This document shows, piece by piece, positions 1 through 9,018 of a stretch of DNA of 64,000 nucleotides. The notes under the pieces are model-generated. The model was not told the DNA's origin. It did no database searches and worked only from the letters and a program-made list of their open reading frames with translations. Positions within the stretch are counted from its first letter, which is position 1; the number at the start of each line of letters is the position of its first letter. The position numbers and the translations under genes are program-made. The DNA lies in assembly GCF_003710085.1 (NCBI RefSeq), contig NZ_CP033324.1, positions 1,550,001-1,614,000 of the forward strand. Direction: 5' to 3'. Source of the DNA: Nocardioides pantholopis (GTDB lineage Bacteria; Actinomycetota; Actinomycetes; Propionibacteriales; Nocardioidaceae).

Positions 1-1
1 C

Positions 2-754
2 CTCAGCCTGTGGCAGGGAGCCTGGACCGCCGCGCTCCTCGTCGGCCTGCTGGTCTGGGGCCTGATCTTCTTCGTGGTCTGGCGCTACCGGCGCCGCCGC
101 GCCGACGAGATCCCGGTCCAGACGCGCTACAACCTGCCGCTGGAGATCTTCTACACGATCGCCCCGATCCTGATGGTCGTGGTGTTCTTCTCCCACACCA
201 TCAAGACCCAGAACGAGGTGCTCCACGAGTCCGCGGAGCCGGACAACGTCATCGAGGTCACCGCCCAGCAGTGGTCGTGGACGTTCAACTACGGCGTCGG
301 CAAGATCGACTACGCCAACGTCGACGACCCGGCGGACGACAAGTTCCCCTACGCCGAGTACGCCAGCGTGGTCGGGGACGCCTCGACCATCCCGACGCTC
401 TACCTGCCCGTCGGTGAGACCATCCGGTTCAACCTGCACTCGCCCGACGTCATCCACGACTTCGGCGTGCCCGGGTTCCTGATGAAGATGGACGTCATCC
501 CCGGCCGGGTGAACCACTTCGAGATCACCCCGAAGAGCGAGGGGACCTACGCCGGCAAGTGCTACGAGCTGTGCGGTGTCTACCACTCGCGCATGTTGTT
601 CAACGTCGAGATCGTGAGCCCCGAGGAGTACGACGCGTACGTCGAGAGCCTCGCCGCGCAGCGAGTGAGCGACGGCCCGCTGCTCGGAGGAGAGAACTCC
701 GACACGCAGACGGGTCTCGTCACCGAGGAAGACCCTGAGGGAGAAGGTAATTGA
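2..754 (+). CDS. ctaC: Cytochrome c oxidase subunit II, 5'-truncated by the window edge
   Basis: Subunit II of the aa3-type terminal oxidase; it carries the CuA centre that takes electrons from the bc complex. The reading frame is open from base 2, so the signal peptide and true start lie outside the window. Visible are two membrane segments ([16 protein letters not shown], then [17 protein letters not shown]), a QWSWTF aromatic patch, and the CuA motif [14 protein letters not shown] with both Cys, the His and the Met ligand. The tail is acidic. The last codon region overlaps the TTG start of ctaD (TTGA), indicating translational coupling. Confidence 0.95.
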   Translation, partial: LSLWQGAWTAALLVGLLVWGLIFFVVWRYRRRRADEIPVQTRYNLPLEIFYTIAPILMVVVFFSHTIKTQNEVLHESAEPDNVIEVTAQQWSWTFNYGVGKIDYANVDDPADDKFPYAEYASVVGDASTIPTLYLPVGETIRFNLHSPDVIHDFGVPGFLMKMDVIPGRVNHFEITPKSEGTYAGKCYELCGVYHSRMLFNVEIVSPEEYDAYVESLAAQRVSDGPLLGGENSDTQTGLVTEEDPEGEGN

Positions 755-2526
755 CCACGACGGCAGCACGAGTCGTCTCCGTCCCGGCGCGTAAGCCGCT
801 GGGCCGAGAGCTCGTCAAGATCATGACGACGACCGATCACAAGCTGATCGGCAAGCTCTACCTCGGCACTGCGTTCATCTGGTTCCTGATCGGCGGCGTC
901 ATGGCGCTGGTCATCCGCACCGAGCTCGCGTTCCCGGGCAGTCAGGTCGTCAACGACGAGCTGTACAACCAGCTGTTCACCATGCACGGCACGATCATGC
1001 TGCTGCTGTTCGCAACGCCGCTGTTCTTCGGCTTCGCCAACGTGATCATGCCGCTGCAGATCGGCGCGCCCGACGTGGCGTTCCCGCGGATGAACATGCT
1101 CAGCTACTGGCTGTACCTGTTCGGCGGGCTGATCGCGGCCTCCGGCTTCCTCACCCCGCAGGGTGCTGCCGACTTCGGCTGGTTCGCCTACACGCCGCTC
1201 TCCGACGCCGTGCGCTCCCCGGGCGTGGGTGGCGACCTGTGGATCATGGGCCTCTACCTCGCCGGTATCGGCACGATCCTCGGTGCCGTCAACTTCATCA
1301 CCACGATCATCTGCATGCGGGCGCCGGGCATGACCATGTTCCGGATGCCGCTGTTCACCTGGAACGCGCTGATCACCAGCCTGCTGGTGCTGATCGCGTT
1401 CCCGATCCTCGGTGGCGCGCTGCTCTCCCTGGAGGCCGACCGGCAGCTCGGGGCGCACGTCTTCGACACCGCCACGGGCGGCCCGATCCTCTGGCAGCAC
1501 CTGTTCTGGTTCTTCGGCCACCCGGAGGTCTACATCATCGCGCTGCCGTTCTTCGGCATCGCGACCGAGATCCTGCCGGTCTTCAGCCGCAAGCCGATCT
1601 TCGGCTACGTCGGCCTGGTCGGCGCGACGCTCGGCATCGCGATCCTCTCGGTCGCCGTGTGGGCCCACCACATGTTCGTCACCGGCGCGGTCGACCTGCC
1701 GTTCTTCTCCGGCATGACGTTCCTGATCGCGGTGCCAACAGGAGTGAAGTTCTTCAACTGGATCGGAACAATGTGGGGAGGGTCCCTATCGTTCGACACT
1801 CCCATGCTGTGGACGATCGGCTTCCTCACGACCTTCCTGTTCGGTGGCCTGACCGGCATCATCCTGGCCAGCCCGCCGCTGGACTTCCACGTCACCGACT
1901 CCTACTTCGTGGTCGCGCACTTCCACTACGTCGTCTTCGGCACCGTGGTGTTCGCGATGTTCGCCGGGTTCTTCTTCTGGTGGCCGAAGTTCACCGGTCG
2001 GATGCTCGACGAGCGGCTCGGCAAGATCCAGTTCTGGCTGCTGTTCGTCGGCTTCCACATGACCTTCCTGGTCCAGCACTGGCTCGGGGTCGAGGGCATG
2101 CCGCGTCGCTACGCCGACTACCTGCCCGAGGACGGCTTCACCTTCCTCAACCAGGTCTCGACGGTGGGCGCGTTCCTGCTCAGCCTCTCGATGCTGCCGT
2201 TCTTCTACAACATCTACATCACCCTGCGCAGCCCGATGGTCGGCACCGACGACCCGTGGGGCTGGGGCCGCTCCCTGGAGTGGGCCACCAGCAGCCCGCC
2301 GCCGCGGCACAACTTCCACAGCCTGCCGCGGATCCGCTCGGAGTCGCCCGCCTTCGACCTCCACCACCCGGAGATCGCGGCGATGGAGCTCGAGCAGAAC
2401 CAGGCCGCCCGCGACGGTGACGGCGCGGACGCGCCCGACATGGAGGGGCGTCGTGAGCTCCTCGCCGAGCGCACCGACGACCCGGCGGCCGGCACCAGCA
2501 CCGACAACCCGGAGGGTAGGTCCTGA
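751..2526 (+). CDS. ctaD: Cytochrome c oxidase subunit I
   Basis: Catalytic haem-copper subunit of the aa3 oxidase, 591 residues, 12 or more membrane helices. Haem and CuB ligands are recognisable: an early TMHGTIM segment, [10 protein letters not shown] (His-Pro-Glu-Val-Tyr), WAHHMF, and HFHYVVFG near the fifth sixth of the protein. The TTG start at 751 shares bases with the ctaC stop, and the stop shares one base with the ctaF ATG, so ctaC-ctaD-ctaF form a tight operon. The last roughly 70 residues are a charged, Asp/Glu-rich cytoplasmic tail, as in other actinobacteria. Confidence 0.97.
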   Translation: MTTTAARVVSVPARKPLGRELVKIMTTTDHKLIGKLYLGTAFIWFLIGGVMALVIRTELAFPGSQVVNDELYNQLFTMHGTIMLLLFATPLFFGFANVIMPLQIGAPDVAFPRMNMLSYWLYLFGGLIAASGFLTPQGAADFGWFAYTPLSDAVRSPGVGGDLWIMGLYLAGIGTILGAVNFITTIICMRAPGMTMFRMPLFTWNALITSLLVLIAFPILGGALLSLEADRQLGAHVFDTATGGPILWQHLFWFFGHPEVYIIALPFFGIATEILPVFSRKPIFGYVGLVGATLGIAILSVAVWAHHMFVTGAVDLPFFSGMTFLIAVPTGVKFFNWIGTMWGGSLSFDTPMLWTIGFLTTFLFGGLTGIILASPPLDFHVTDSYFVVAHFHYVVFGTVVFAMFAGFFFWWPKFTGRMLDERLGKIQFWLLFVGFHMTFLVQHWLGVEGMPRRYADYLPEDGFTFLNQVSTVGAFLLSLSMLPFFYNIYITLRSPMVGTDDPWGWGRSLEWATSSPPPRHNFHSLPRIRSESPAFDLHHPEIAAMELEQNQAARDGDGADAPDMEGRRELLAERTDDPAAGTSTDNPEGRS

Positions 2527-2942
2527 TGAAGGCCGAAGCCTGGATCTTCGCGGCGTGCACGATCTTCTTCGTGCTGGTGACGCCGGCGTACTGGCTGATC
2601 ACCGACGCCGGGAGCACCGGCGCGGACTGGACGGGCACGTCCGCGCTCGCCATGACCTCGCTGCTGGCGTTCATGGTCACCCTCTACCTCGGGTTCCACG
2701 CCAAGCGCATGGACCCGCGGCCGGAGGACCGCAAGGAGGCGGAGATCGTGGAGGGCGCCGGGGAGCTCGGCTTCTTCCCGCCGTACTCCTGGTGGCCGCT
2801 GTGGTGCGCCGCCACCGCGTCGGTGGTCGTCACCGGCATCGCGCTCGGCGCGTGGTGGCTCGCCATCATCGGTGCGGCGCTCGGCTTCGTCGCCGTGTGC
2901 GGCCTGGTCTTCGAGTACTACCGGGGCGAGTACGCCCACTGA
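2526..2942 (+). CDS. ctaF: Cytochrome c oxidase subunit IV (actinobacterial type)
   Basis: Small membrane subunit of the actinobacterial aa3 oxidase, 138 residues, close to the family length of about 140. Four hydrophobic segments are visible, with a short cytoplasmic loop containing RMDPRPEDRKEAE between the second and third. The ATG overlaps the ctaD stop by one base. It is the last gene of the operon and is followed by a strong hairpin. Confidence 0.92.
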   Translation: MKAEAWIFAACTIFFVLVTPAYWLITDAGSTGADWTGTSALAMTSLLAFMVTLYLGFHAKRMDPRPEDRKEAEIVEGAGELGFFPPYSWWPLWCAATASVVVTGIALGAWWLAIIGAALGFVAVCGLVFEYYRGEYAH

Positions 2943-2989
2943 CCCACCGGGCGGCCGACGCGAGTCGGCACGCACGAGCTCGACATCCG

Positions 2990-3018
2990 AACCCCCGCGG
3001 GCACTGCCCGCGGGGGTT
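2990..3018 (+). terminator. Rho-independent-like terminator after ctaCDF
   Basis: The arms AACCCCCGCGGGC and GCCCGCGGGGGTT pair perfectly over 13 bp around a three-base loop, about 50 bp after the ctaF stop. There is no long T-run, as is common in high-GC actinobacteria. Confidence 0.75.
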
Positions 3019-3052
3019 CGTCGTCTCCGCCGGCGCGCCGTTACTCTGATTC

Positions 3053-3076
3053 GGCGCCCGGACAGGTCCGGGCGCC
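3053..3076 (+). other. Hairpin in the 5' leader of the L,D-transpeptidase gene
   Basis: GGCGCCCGGA and TCCGGGCGCC form a perfect 10-bp stem with a four-base loop (CAGG). It lies 23 bases before the ATG at 3100 and just after a TACTCT sequence (3042-3047) that could be a -10 element. It could be a weak attenuator or an mRNA-stability element; no function is shown. Confidence 0.4.
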
Positions 3077-3099
3077 GTCGTCCCACCTGGAGCTGAAGC

Positions 3100-4341
3100 A
3101 TGTCCGCACGCCGCGTCCGCACCTCCCGCGCCGGAAAGACCGCCACCCGCCCCCTGCTCGCGGCGGGCTCGACCGCCGTCCTGGCCCTCACGCTGCTCGG
3201 CTGCAGCGGGAGCACCGGCGCCGGCTCCGGCGACGGTCCGGGCGACGGACCAGGGGAGGCTTCCGGCGCCCCGGAGAGCGCCGGCCCGGCGCCCACGATC
3301 GACCTCAACGTGCGCCGCGGTGCCAGCGGAGTCCCGGTCGACACCCGGGTCACGGCATCGGCCAGGAACGGCGAGCTGAAGGCCGTCGAGATCACCTCGC
3401 CCGCCGGCGACCTCGCCGGTGCGCTGGAGGGGACCCGCTTCACCGCCGCGGACCTGCTCGAGCCGGGTACGACGTACCGCGTGCGCGCGGTGGCGCTCGG
3501 CGCCGAGGGGGAGCGCACCGTGCTCAGGTCCCGGTTCAGCACCGCCGACCTGACGCTGGACCAGCAGACCTACGCCTCGGTGGCGCCGCTGGACGGCGAG
3601 ACCGTGGGCGTGGGCATGCCGGTCGCGGTCACGTTCGACCGGCCGGTCACGGACCGGGCCGCGTTCGAGCAGCACCTCGAGGTCACCTCGACCCCGGCAC
3701 AGCGCGGCAGCTGGCACTGGCTCTCCGACAGCGAGGTGCACTGGCGGCCCAAGGCGTACTGGCAGCCGGGGACCCGCGTGCAGGTCGACCTGGGCATCAA
3801 CGGCGTCGCCGCCGGCAACGGGATCTACGGTCAGGAGAGCCGGAGCCTGTCCTTCCGTGTCGGCGACGCCCACATCTACCGCGTCGACGGCCGCAGCCAC
3901 CAGATGAAGGTCTTCGCCAACGGCGAGCTCCTCCGCACCATCCCGGTCACCCTCGGCAAGGAGGGGTTCACCACCCGGTCCGGGACCAAGGTGATCATGG
4001 GCAAGGACGAGACCCGCCGGATGAGCTCGGAGACCGTCGGCATCGCCGCCGGCAGCGCGGACGCCTACGACATCGACGACGTCCGCTGGGCCATGCGCCT
4101 GACCACGTCGGGGGAGTTCATCCACGCCGCCCCCTGGTCGGTGGGCTCCCAGGGGCGCGACAACGTCAGCCACGGCTGCACCGGCCTGAGCACCGAGGAC
4201 GCCGGCTGGCTCTACGAGCTGAGCCGCCGCGGCGACGTGGTCGAGTACACCGGCACCGACCGTCAGATGACCCTCGACAACGGCTACGGCGACTGGAACG
4301 TCGACTTCGCCCAGTACCGCCGGGGATCCGCCCTGCGCTGA
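3100..4341 (+). CDS. L,D-transpeptidase lipoprotein (Ig-like domains plus YkuD)
   Basis: Predicted 3->3 peptidoglycan cross-linking enzyme anchored outside the membrane, 413 residues. The N-terminus has a Tat/Sec-like basic stretch, a hydrophobic core and a lipobox ending in Cys35 (TLLGC). A Gly/Pro/Ser-rich linker follows, then two bacterial Ig-like domains (about 65-150 and 150-255) and the YkuD catalytic domain (about 260-385) with the motif SHGCTGLS; the nucleophile is Cys360 and the preceding His is present. The domain order is that of mycobacterial LdtMt2-type enzymes. It stands alone between the oxidase and bc1 operons. Confidence 0.93.
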   Translation: MSARRVRTSRAGKTATRPLLAAGSTAVLALTLLGCSGSTGAGSGDGPGDGPGEASGAPESAGPAPTIDLNVRRGASGVPVDTRVTASARNGELKAVEITSPAGDLAGALEGTRFTAADLLEPGTTYRVRAVALGAEGERTVLRSRFSTADLTLDQQTYASVAPLDGETVGVGMPVAVTFDRPVTDRAAFEQHLEVTSTPAQRGSWHWLSDSEVHWRPKAYWQPGTRVQVDLGINGVAAGNGIYGQESRSLSFRVGDAHIYRVDGRSHQMKVFANGELLRTIPVTLGKEGFTTRSGTKVIMGKDETRRMSSETVGIAAGSADAYDIDDVRWAMRLTTSGEFIHAAPWSVGSQGRDNVSHGCTGLSTEDAGWLYELSRRGDVVEYTGTDRQMTLDNGYGDWNVDFAQYRRGSALR

Positions 4342-4514
4342 CCCGGCAGGAATGGTCGCGCCCGCACCGCCGACCCGGCAGGAATGGTCGCGCCCACGCC
4401 GCCGACCCGGCAGGAATGGTCGCGCTCGCGCGACCAGAAGTGCCGGGTCGAGGTCTTTCTCGCGACCCGAAGTGCCGGGTCGGCGTGTTCCTGGCGACCA
4501 GAAGTGCCGGGTCG
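4340..4514. repeat. Two head-to-head arrays of a 32-bp repeat
   Basis: Three direct copies starting GACCCGGCAGGAATGGTCGC begin at 4340, 4372 and 4404, a period of exactly 32. Three further copies in opposite orientation, core GCGACCAGAAGTGCCGGGTC, begin at 4430, 4462 and 4494, again with period 32. The arms (ACCCGGCA and TGGTCGC) are shared by both arrays, but the central four bases differ: GGAA in the forward copies and CTTC in the inverted ones read on the same strand. The first unit begins inside the TGA stop of the transpeptidase gene. This fills the gene-free stretch between the transpeptidase and qcrB. No coding potential is evident. Confidence 0.9.
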
Positions 4515-4548
4515 GCGTCATGAGGGGTGGGCGGGGGAGAGGACGGAA

Positions 4549-4589
4549 AAGCCCGTGGGCCCCGGACGATGTCCGGGGCCCACGGGCTT
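4549..4589 (-). terminator. Strong terminator of the qcrCAB operon
   Basis: A perfect 19-bp stem (4549-4567 with 4571-4589) closes a three-base loop. On the minus strand it is followed by TTTT. It lies 15 bases beyond the qcrB stop. Confidence 0.9.
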
Positions 4590-4604
4590 GTGTGGTGCGG
4601 TGAC

Positions 4605-6353
4605 TCAGTGCTCGCGCAGCGGCTCGCCCTCGACCGCGTGCACGCCGTCGAACTGGTGGCCGTCCGCCGCGTGCCCGTCCAGCGCCGCCTCGAGCTCGTG
4701 CTCCTCCTCGGCGTGGTGGTGGGCCGCCTCGAGCTCCTCGGCCGTCGGCTTCTGCACGTTGTCGGCGAACCACAGCGTGGACAGCTTCGCGCGCAGCTGC
4801 TCCTTGCGGCTCTGCGGAGCCGGTACGCCGTTGGCGTCGGCCGGCGCCTCGATCGCGTGGATCTCGTCGCGGTCCCGGGCCGTGAGCGTGTACGCCTCGG
4901 CCTCCGAGATCGGCAGGTGCCGCTCGCTGTAGCCACCCTCCGGCGACCGCATGATGATGCCGGTCTCGTAGCCGTGGAGCAGCCGCTCCTCGTCCTGACG
5001 CTGCAGCGAGATGCACCAGCGTCGGGTGATGAAGAAGGCGATGGCCGGACCCACGAACACCGCTACCCGGAGGAAGTAGGTGATCTGGTTGATGCTCAGA
5101 TCCAGCGCGATCGCGATGATGTCGTTGCCGCCTGCGGCCCACATGAGCCCGTAGAACGTCATCAGCGAGACCATCACGGCGGTCCGGGTCGGCGCGTTGC
5201 GCGGGCGCTCCAGCAGGTGGTGCTCGCGCTTGTCGCCGGTGATCCAGGCCTCCAGGAACGGCAGCAGCAGCAGGATCGTGAACATCAGCCCGGGCAGGAC
5301 GATGATCGGCAGGAACACGTTCCAGGGGATCGTGTAGCCCCAGAGCGTGGTCTCCCAGCCGGGCATGATCCGCAGCGCGCCGTCGGGCCAGCCCATGTAC
5401 CAGTCGGGCTGCGAGCCGGCGGTGACCTTGGTCGGGTCGTAGGGACCCATCTTCCACACCGGGTTGATGGTCATCAGACCACCCATGAGCGCGCTGACAC
5501 CGAACACGATGAAGAAGTAGCCACCCGCCTTGGCGGCGTACACCGGGAGCATCGGGAAGCCGACCACGTTCTGCTCGGTCCGGCCGGGGCCAGGCCACTG
5601 CGTGTGCTTGTGGTAGACGAGCAGCAGCATGTGCGCGGCGATCAGGGCCAGCAGCAGGCCCGGGAGCAGCAGCACGTGCACGATGTAGAAGCGGGAGATG
5701 ATGTCGTCGCCGGGGAACTCGCCACCGAAGACGAAGAACGACAGGTAGCTGCCCACGACCGGGATCGACTTGATGAACCCGTCAGCGGCGCGGACGCCGG
5801 TGCCGGAGAGCAGGTCGTCGGGCAGGGAGTAGCCGGTGAAGCCCTCCAGCGTGCCCAGGAGCAGCAGCAGCGCGCCGATGACCCAGTTGATCTCACGCGG
5901 CTTGCGGAACGCGCCCGTGAAGAACACGCGCAGCAGGTGGACCATCATCGAGGCGATGAACAGCATCGCCGCCCAGTGGTGCATCTGCCGCATGAGCAGG
6001 CCGCCGCGGACGTCGAAGGAGATGTCCAGGGTGGAGGCGAACGCCTCCGACATGTGCAGCCCACGGAACTGGTCGTAGGAGCCCATGTACTCGATCTCGG
6101 CCATGCTGGGCTTGAACCACAGGGTCAGGAACACGCCCGAGAGCAGCAGGACCACGAAGCTCCACAGCGCGATCTCGCCGAGCATGAAGGACCAGTGGTC
6201 GGGGAAGACCTTGCGCAGGTTCTTCTTCATCATCGAGGCGAGGCCGGTGCGCTCGTCGGCCCAGTTGGCCACGACTCCCGCCTTGCCCGGCTTCTTGGCG
6301 ACGGCGGCGTCCTTGCCGTTGCTCGACGCCACCTTGCTGGTGTCGATGCTCAT
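4605..6353 (-). CDS. qcrB: Cytochrome bc1 complex, cytochrome b subunit
   Basis: Membrane cytochrome b of the menaquinol:cytochrome c reductase that forms a supercomplex with the aa3 oxidase in actinobacteria. It has 582 residues, longer than proteobacterial cytochrome b because of a C-terminal extension of more than 100 residues rich in His/Glu. The haem-ligand helices are visible (RQMHHWAAMLFIASMMVH with paired His, and a later HVLLLPGLLLALIAAH), followed by the Qo-site region around WKMGPYDPTK. The ATG overlaps the qcrA stop (ATGA). It is the last gene of the ctaE-qcrC-qcrA-qcrB run. Confidence 0.96.
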   Translation of the reverse strand: MSIDTSKVASSNGKDAAVAKKPGKAGVVANWADERTGLASMMKKNLRKVFPDHWSFMLGEIALWSFVVLLLSGVFLTLWFKPSMAEIEYMGSYDQFRGLHMSEAFASTLDISFDVRGGLLMRQMHHWAAMLFIASMMVHLLRVFFTGAFRKPREINWVIGALLLLLGTLEGFTGYSLPDDLLSGTGVRAADGFIKSIPVVGSYLSFFVFGGEFPGDDIISRFYIVHVLLLPGLLLALIAAHMLLLVYHKHTQWPGPGRTEQNVVGFPMLPVYAAKAGGYFFIVFGVSALMGGLMTINPVWKMGPYDPTKVTAGSQPDWYMGWPDGALRIMPGWETTLWGYTIPWNVFLPIIVLPGLMFTILLLLPFLEAWITGDKREHHLLERPRNAPTRTAVMVSLMTFYGLMWAAGGNDIIAIALDLSINQITYFLRVAVFVGPAIAFFITRRWCISLQRQDEERLLHGYETGIIMRSPEGGYSERHLPISEAEAYTLTARDRDEIHAIEAPADANGVPAPQSRKEQLRAKLSTLWFADNVQKPTAEELEAAHHHAEEEHELEAALDGHAADGHQFDGVHAVEGEPLREH

Positions 6354-7399
6354 CAGCCACGCTCCCAGTAGCTAGGTCCGACCGGCTCGGTGAAGTCGCT
6401 CTGTGCGATCAGGTAGCCGTCCTCGTCCACCGCCAGCGGGAGCTGGGGGAGGGCACGAGCAGCCGGCCCGAAGACGACCCGCGCCGAGTCCGCGAGGTCG
6501 AAGGTCGACTGGTGGCAGGGGCAGAGCAGGTGGTGGGTGGTCCGCTCGTACAGCGAGATCGGGCAACCGACGTGCGTGCAGATCTTGGAGTAGCAGGTGA
6601 TGCCCTCGACGGTCCAGTTCTCCCGGCCCTTGGCGGGGATGATCTCGTCGGGCTCCATGCGGACGATGACGATGGCCGTCTTCGACTTGTTGATCTGGAG
6701 CTTGACGCCGTGGGCCTCGTCCTCGGGGTAGCCGTTCTCCTCGGTGGGGAACAGCGCCTCGGGCAGGCCGTTGACCAGGTCGCCGATCTCCAAGTCGCTG
6801 ATCCGGATCGGGGTGCCGACGACGTCGCGGACCAGCCGCATGCCGGGCGCCCAGATGGTGCGGGAGAGCGCCTTGATGTCGGGGTCGCCGAGGTCGCGCA
6901 TCAGCACGATCGCGGGCAGCCCGAGCATGCCGACCGCACCGAGGAGCGAGTTGCGCACCAGCGGGCGACGGGCGATGCCGGAGTCGGCCAGGCCCTCGTC
7001 GAGGGCCGCCAGGGTGGCGGCCCGGTCCTCGTCGGAGGAGCGGATCGGGTGCCGCATCTCGACCAGCTCGTGGTCGGACATGAGCTTGCGGGCCCACTGG
7101 ATGATGCCGATGCCGATGAGCAGCGTGGCCAGGCCGAGCAGCACACCGAGGGCGACGGTGGAGGCGCCCATGTAGCCGATCGTGTCGTGGTTGGCGCCGA
7201 CGTCGAGGACGAAGTAGGCGACGACGAACAGGACCGCGCACACGGCCGAGAGGCCGAAGAAGGTGGCGACCTGTCGCTCGGCGCGCCGCTCCGCCTTCGG
7301 GTCGACGTCAGTCGGCCGCCAGGTGTGCTCCGGGAGTCCCGGGTCCGCGATGGGCTCCTGGGCGACCGGGGTCGCCGGGAGCTTGTCGTGGTCGCTCAC
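6353..7399 (-). CDS. qcrA: Cytochrome bc1 complex, Rieske iron-sulfur subunit
   Basis: Rieske [2Fe-2S] subunit, 348 residues. The acidic N-terminus is followed by three membrane helices, typical of actinobacterial QcrA (one helix in proteobacteria), and then the periplasmic Rieske domain with CTHVGCPIS and CPCHQSTFD, the two Cys-His pairs that bind the cluster. The GTG start overlaps the qcrC stop (GTGA), and the stop overlaps the qcrB ATG, so expression is coupled. Confidence 0.96.
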   Translation of the reverse strand: MSDHDKLPATPVAQEPIADPGLPEHTWRPTDVDPKAERRAERQVATFFGLSAVCAVLFVVAYFVLDVGANHDTIGYMGASTVALGVLLGLATLLIGIGIIQWARKLMSDHELVEMRHPIRSSDEDRAATLAALDEGLADSGIARRPLVRNSLLGAVGMLGLPAIVLMRDLGDPDIKALSRTIWAPGMRLVRDVVGTPIRISDLEIGDLVNGLPEALFPTEENGYPEDEAHGVKLQINKSKTAIVIVRMEPDEIIPAKGRENWTVEGITCYSKICTHVGCPISLYERTTHHLLCPCHQSTFDLADSARVVFGPAARALPQLPLAVDEDGYLIAQSDFTEPVGPSYWERG

Positions 7400-8268
7400 G
7401 CTTCCACCTTCTTCTTCGTCGTACGGGTGGTGTGGGCGGCGATCCAGATGGCGAAGGCCACGAGGGATCCGAGGCCGAGCAGCCAGGCGAACATGCCCTC
7501 GGAGACCGGGCCCAGCCCGCCGAGGCCGAACCCGCCGTAGCTGGGCTCCTCGTCGGTGGACTCGAGGTAGGCGATCACGTCGCGCTTCTCGTCCGGGGTC
7601 AGGTTGCCGTTGGAGAACGTCGGCATGTTCTGCGGGCCGGTCAGCATGGCCTCGTAGATGTGCTTGGGGTCGACGCCCCGGATGGTCGGCGCGTAGCCGC
7701 CGCGCGGCATGGCGCCACCGGAGCCGTCGAAGTTGTGGCAGGCGGTGCAGTTGGTCAGGAAGATCTGGCCGCCGCGGACGATGGCCTCCTGACGCTCCTC
7801 GTCGCTGAGGTCAGCGGTGCTGTAGTCCTGCTCGTCGGGGATCGCCGGGCCGGGGCCGAGCGAGGCGACGAACGCGGCGAGGGCGTCGACCTCCTCGTCG
7901 GTGTAGACCTCCGGCTTGCGCGGGGCCTGGGCGCCCGGCTGGGTCATCGGCATCCGGCCGGTGCTGACCTGGAAGTCGACGGCCGCCGCGCCCACGCCGA
8001 CCAGCGAGGGGCCGAGCTGGTTGTCGCCGTCCTTGGTGGAGATGCCCTGGCCGTTCTGCCCGTGGCAGAAGGCGCAGCCCACCAGGAAGAGCTCGCGGCC
8101 CTTCTCGACCTGGGCGGCGGTGGGTTCGGTGTTCTCGGCCTGAGCCGGGGACAGTGCGGCGTAGAGGCCTCCGGAGAGCACCAGGCCGAGCAGCAGCAGC
8201 ACCAGCCCGGCGACCGGCCCGCGACGGTGGCGGGAGAGTCGACCGGCGGAGCGGTTGAGAAGACGCAC
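7396..8268 (-). CDS. qcrC: Cytochrome bc1 complex, dihaem cytochrome c subunit
   Basis: Dihaem cytochrome c that replaces separate cytochromes c1 and c in actinobacteria and passes electrons directly to CtaC. It has 290 residues. After an Arg-rich N-terminus and a membrane helix (LVLLLLGLVLSGGLYAAL), two cytochrome c domains carry CAFCH and CTACH. A C-terminal helix (FAWLLGLGSLVAFAIW) anchors the protein. I chose the GTG at 8268 because AGGA lies 8 bases upstream and the helix follows directly. The frame stays open further upstream, but there it overlaps ctaE. Confidence 0.94.
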   Translation of the reverse strand: MRLLNRSAGRLSRHRRGPVAGLVLLLLGLVLSGGLYAALSPAQAENTEPTAAQVEKGRELFLVGCAFCHGQNGQGISTKDGDNQLGPSLVGVGAAAVDFQVSTGRMPMTQPGAQAPRKPEVYTDEEVDALAAFVASLGPGPAIPDEQDYSTADLSDEERQEAIVRGGQIFLTNCTACHNFDGSGGAMPRGGYAPTIRGVDPKHIYEAMLTGPQNMPTFSNGNLTPDEKRDVIAYLESTDEEPSYGGFGLGGLGPVSEGMFAWLLGLGSLVAFAIWIAAHTTRTTKKKVEA

Positions 8269-8306
8269 GGTGGAAGTCCTAATCGAGTCTGCGGGGGGCG
8301 GGCTGG

Positions 8307-8945
8307 CTACTTGATGAGGTAGATCGTCGCGAACAGGCCGATCCAGACGACGTCGACGAAGTGCCAGTAGTAGGAGACGACGATGGCGCTGACGGCCTGC
8401 TCGTGGGTGAAGCGGCGGGCCATGTAGGTGCGCCCGAGGACGAAGAGGAACGCGATCAGACCGCCGATCACGTGGATCCCGTGGAAGCCGGTGGTGAGGT
8501 AGAACATCGTGCCGTAGCCGGAGGCCTGGATCGTGACGTTCTCCTGGACGAGAACGGCGTACTCGACCGCCTGGCCGGCCACGAAGACCGCACCCATGAG
8601 GTAGGTCAGGATGAACCACTCCCGCAGACCCCAGCCCTTGACCTTGAAGATCGAGCCGGTGCGTCCGACCTGGCCGCGCTCGGCGGCGAAGACGCCGAGC
8701 TGGCAGGCCACCGAGGAGAGCACCAGGATCGTGGTGTTGATCGAGGCGAACGGCACGTTCAGCAGCACCGTGTTCTGGTCCCACAGGTCGGGACCGACCG
8801 ATCGGATCGTGAAGTACGACGCGAACAGTGCCGCGAAGAACATCAACTCGCTCGAGAGCCAGATGATCGTCCCCACGCTGACCATGCTCGGACGGTCGTG
8901 GTGCCCGTGAAGTCGGGATGCCGGGATGGAAGCTGCTGTGGCCAC
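8307..8945 (-). CDS. ctaE: Cytochrome c oxidase subunit III
   Basis: Five-helix-type subunit III of the aa3 oxidase, 212 residues. Recognisable segments include the [17 protein letters not shown] helix, [12 protein letters not shown], and a C-terminal [11 protein letters not shown] with the conserved His and Trp. The GTG start is preceded by CATAAT with 6 bases in between (8952-8957), suggesting a leaderless transcript. It heads the ctaE-qcrC-qcrA-qcrB operon; the 38-bp gap to qcrC has no terminator. Confidence 0.95.
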   Translation of the reverse strand: MATAASIPASRLHGHHDRPSMVSVGTIIWLSSELMFFAALFASYFTIRSVGPDLWDQNTVLLNVPFASINTTILVLSSVACQLGVFAAERGQVGRTGSIFKVKGWGLREWFILTYLMGAVFVAGQAVEYAVLVQENVTIQASGYGTMFYLTTGFHGIHVIGGLIAFLFVLGRTYMARRFTHEQAVSAIVVSYYWHFVDVVWIGLFATIYLIK

Positions 8946-9018
8946 CAGAGCATTATGTCGCGGCTGGTTGTCATGGCCACCCCGGGTCCCCTCCCAGGCG
9001 AGTTCTAGACTTCATCGG

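Noticed and set aside
4340-4514. The repeat array as a CRISPR
   Set aside because: The unit is 32 bp with no distinct spacers, copies occur in both orientations, and no cas gene is present.
2866-5598. Very long open frame of 910 codons on the minus strand
   Set aside because: It lies over the transpeptidase gene, the repeats and part of qcrB, has no recognisable domain, and is Arg/Pro/Ala-rich, as expected of a GC-rich shadow frame.
7396-8784. A fused CtaE-QcrC frame
   Set aside because: The upstream 172 codons are an out-of-frame reading of ctaE; QcrC starts at GTG 8268 with a ribosome-binding site.
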